From Mesotoga sp. BH458_6_3_2_1 (GTDB lineage: Bacteria > Thermotogota > Thermotogae > Petrotogales > Kosmotogaceae), in the NCBI RefSeq assembly GCF_003664995.1, contig NZ_JFHL01000002.1:613867-677866 (forward strand): 64,000 bases of DNA, in the 5' to 3' direction. The notes under the pieces were generated by a model. It did not search any database and was not told where the DNA came from. It was given only the letters and a program-made list of their open reading frames with translations. Below are positions 63,757-64,000 of the stretch, in pieces. Position numbers and translations under genes: made by a program. Numbering within the stretch: position 1 is the stretch's first letter; each line of letters starts with the position of its first letter.

Positions 63757-63868
63757 TGCTTCCCCGCGAAGCGGGCATTGCGTCCTGGCATGTTCTTCGC
63801 CAGCCTTGCGTCCACTGATGCTTTTCAGTGCATTGCGTCTTGTAATGTATAACTGACGCATTGCGGCT
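63757..63868. repeat. Hairpin-decamer array C (4 units)
   Basis: Decamer variants at 63776 (CATTGCGTCC), 63804 (CCTTGCGTCC), 63831 (CATTGCGTCT) and 63859 (CATTGCGGCT), spaced 28, 27 and 28 bases. Interposed palindromes include CCCGC-GAA-GCGGG and CACTGA-TGCTTT-TCAGTG. Bases 63791-63837 match 63535-63581 of array B with two differences. Confidence 0.85.
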
Positions 63869-63921
63869 TCTCCTATGGTCCCTTTTTTCGAGTAAAAGGC
63901 AGAGATTCCAACCAAGACCTC

Positions 63922-63960
63922 TTTCGGGCGAACAGCCGTTCGCCCCTACAAAAGATCGCA
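63922..63960. repeat. Palindromic dispersed repeat, copy 2
   Basis: Same hairpin and flank as 62714-62754, in direct orientation 1.2 kb downstream. The flank reads AAAAGATCGCA, one base shorter. Confidence 0.85.
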
Positions 63961-64000
63961 TAATCGTCTGATATTGTAATCCCGTAGCTTTTCGAATAGT

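Larger units (their letters stand above)
62021..64000. other. Repeat-rich non-coding region
   Basis: About 2 kb with no credible gene. Short open frames exist on both strands, but none has a good ribosome-binding site, a family motif or normal codon bias, and most translate repeat units. 62030-62500 shows no clear repeat of its own apart from scattered similarity to the rest. From about 62520 onwards it holds palindromes, an inverted pair, TAACCCG runs and hairpin arrays, listed separately. The window ends before the next gene. Confidence 0.75.

Noticed and set aside
63431..63868. CRISPR array
   Set aside because: The constant parts are only 10 bases and vary, the parts between them are palindromic, and no cas gene is present.
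62166..63961. Short open frames of 60-179 codons on both strands in the 62-64 kb region
   Set aside because: They overlap one another, translate repeat units, lack ribosome-binding sites at useful distance and match no protein pattern that I know.

Overview
The window reads as chromosomal DNA of a mid-GC bacterium of the Thermotogota, most plausibly a Kosmotogales/Mesotoga-like organism. This is an inference from gene families and gene order: toga-type envelope genes, glycan phosphorylase, PduL, 2-oxoacid:ferredoxin oxidoreductase subunits and expanded sugar-permease loops. No rRNA gene is present to confirm it. Coding density is very high. Most starts follow a strong GGAGG site, TTG and GTG starts are common, and neighbours often overlap as ATGA or TAATG. 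I found no tRNA, CRISPR array, transposase or phage gene.

Layout. 1-5233 (+): a PhoH-type ATPase cut by the window edge, a DUF4911-like protein, a duplicated YqeG-type HAD protein, YqeH, PduL, a DUF72 protein and a small unknown. 5263-8619 (-): alpha-glucan phosphorylase, an S1-domain protein and ribosomal protein L31. 8732-10724 (+): an NYN/PIN-like protein and QueA. 10800-14870 (-): COG1031 radical SAM enzyme, L-asparaginase and an AI-2E-type membrane protein. 14942-17145 (+): ClpX and TsaD. 17146-20583 (-): the classic rpmH-rnpA-yidD-yidC-jag cluster plus a cupin and an FmdB-like zinc ribbon. 20783-26367 (+): recN, a HEAT-repeat protein, murB, hflK, hflC and yigZ. 26370-30131 (-): mreB-mreC-mreD-mrdA, the cell-elongation set. 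30421-46610 (+): speE, then a run of about 15 kb on one strand (lepA, nfo, pyrG, folP, two sugar ABC permeases, an FtsB/DivIC-like gene, a methyltransferase, miaA, hfq, hflX, an M23 protein, a zinc protein, metK, rpsT) ending at a strong terminator. 46665-48080 (-): a UgpC/MalK-type ATPase and a Phd-type antitoxin. 48154-53118 (+): nqrB-C-D-E-F and two unknown genes. 53102-62020 (-): DUF523, a LysM/M23 protein, DgkA, KorC, KorB, a dCMP-deaminase-like protein, a ferritin-like protein, HemW, a secreted barrel-like protein, GatB and GatA. 62021-64000 has no credible gene and is packed with short repeats.

Main points for a second look. (1) The Na+-NQR locus has compact NqrB and NqrC and no nqrA. 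(2) hflX and the FtsB/DivIC-like gene both appear to start at AUA. (3) The MalG-type permease carries a roughly 520-residue extracytoplasmic insertion, and MalF and the AI-2E protein are also enlarged. (4) KorB and KorC have no alpha subunit beside them. (5) The 62.9-63.9 kb region holds arrays of variable hairpins separated by a constant decamer, with one compensatory base change. All functions are assigned from recognisable motifs by eye; no database search was possible.
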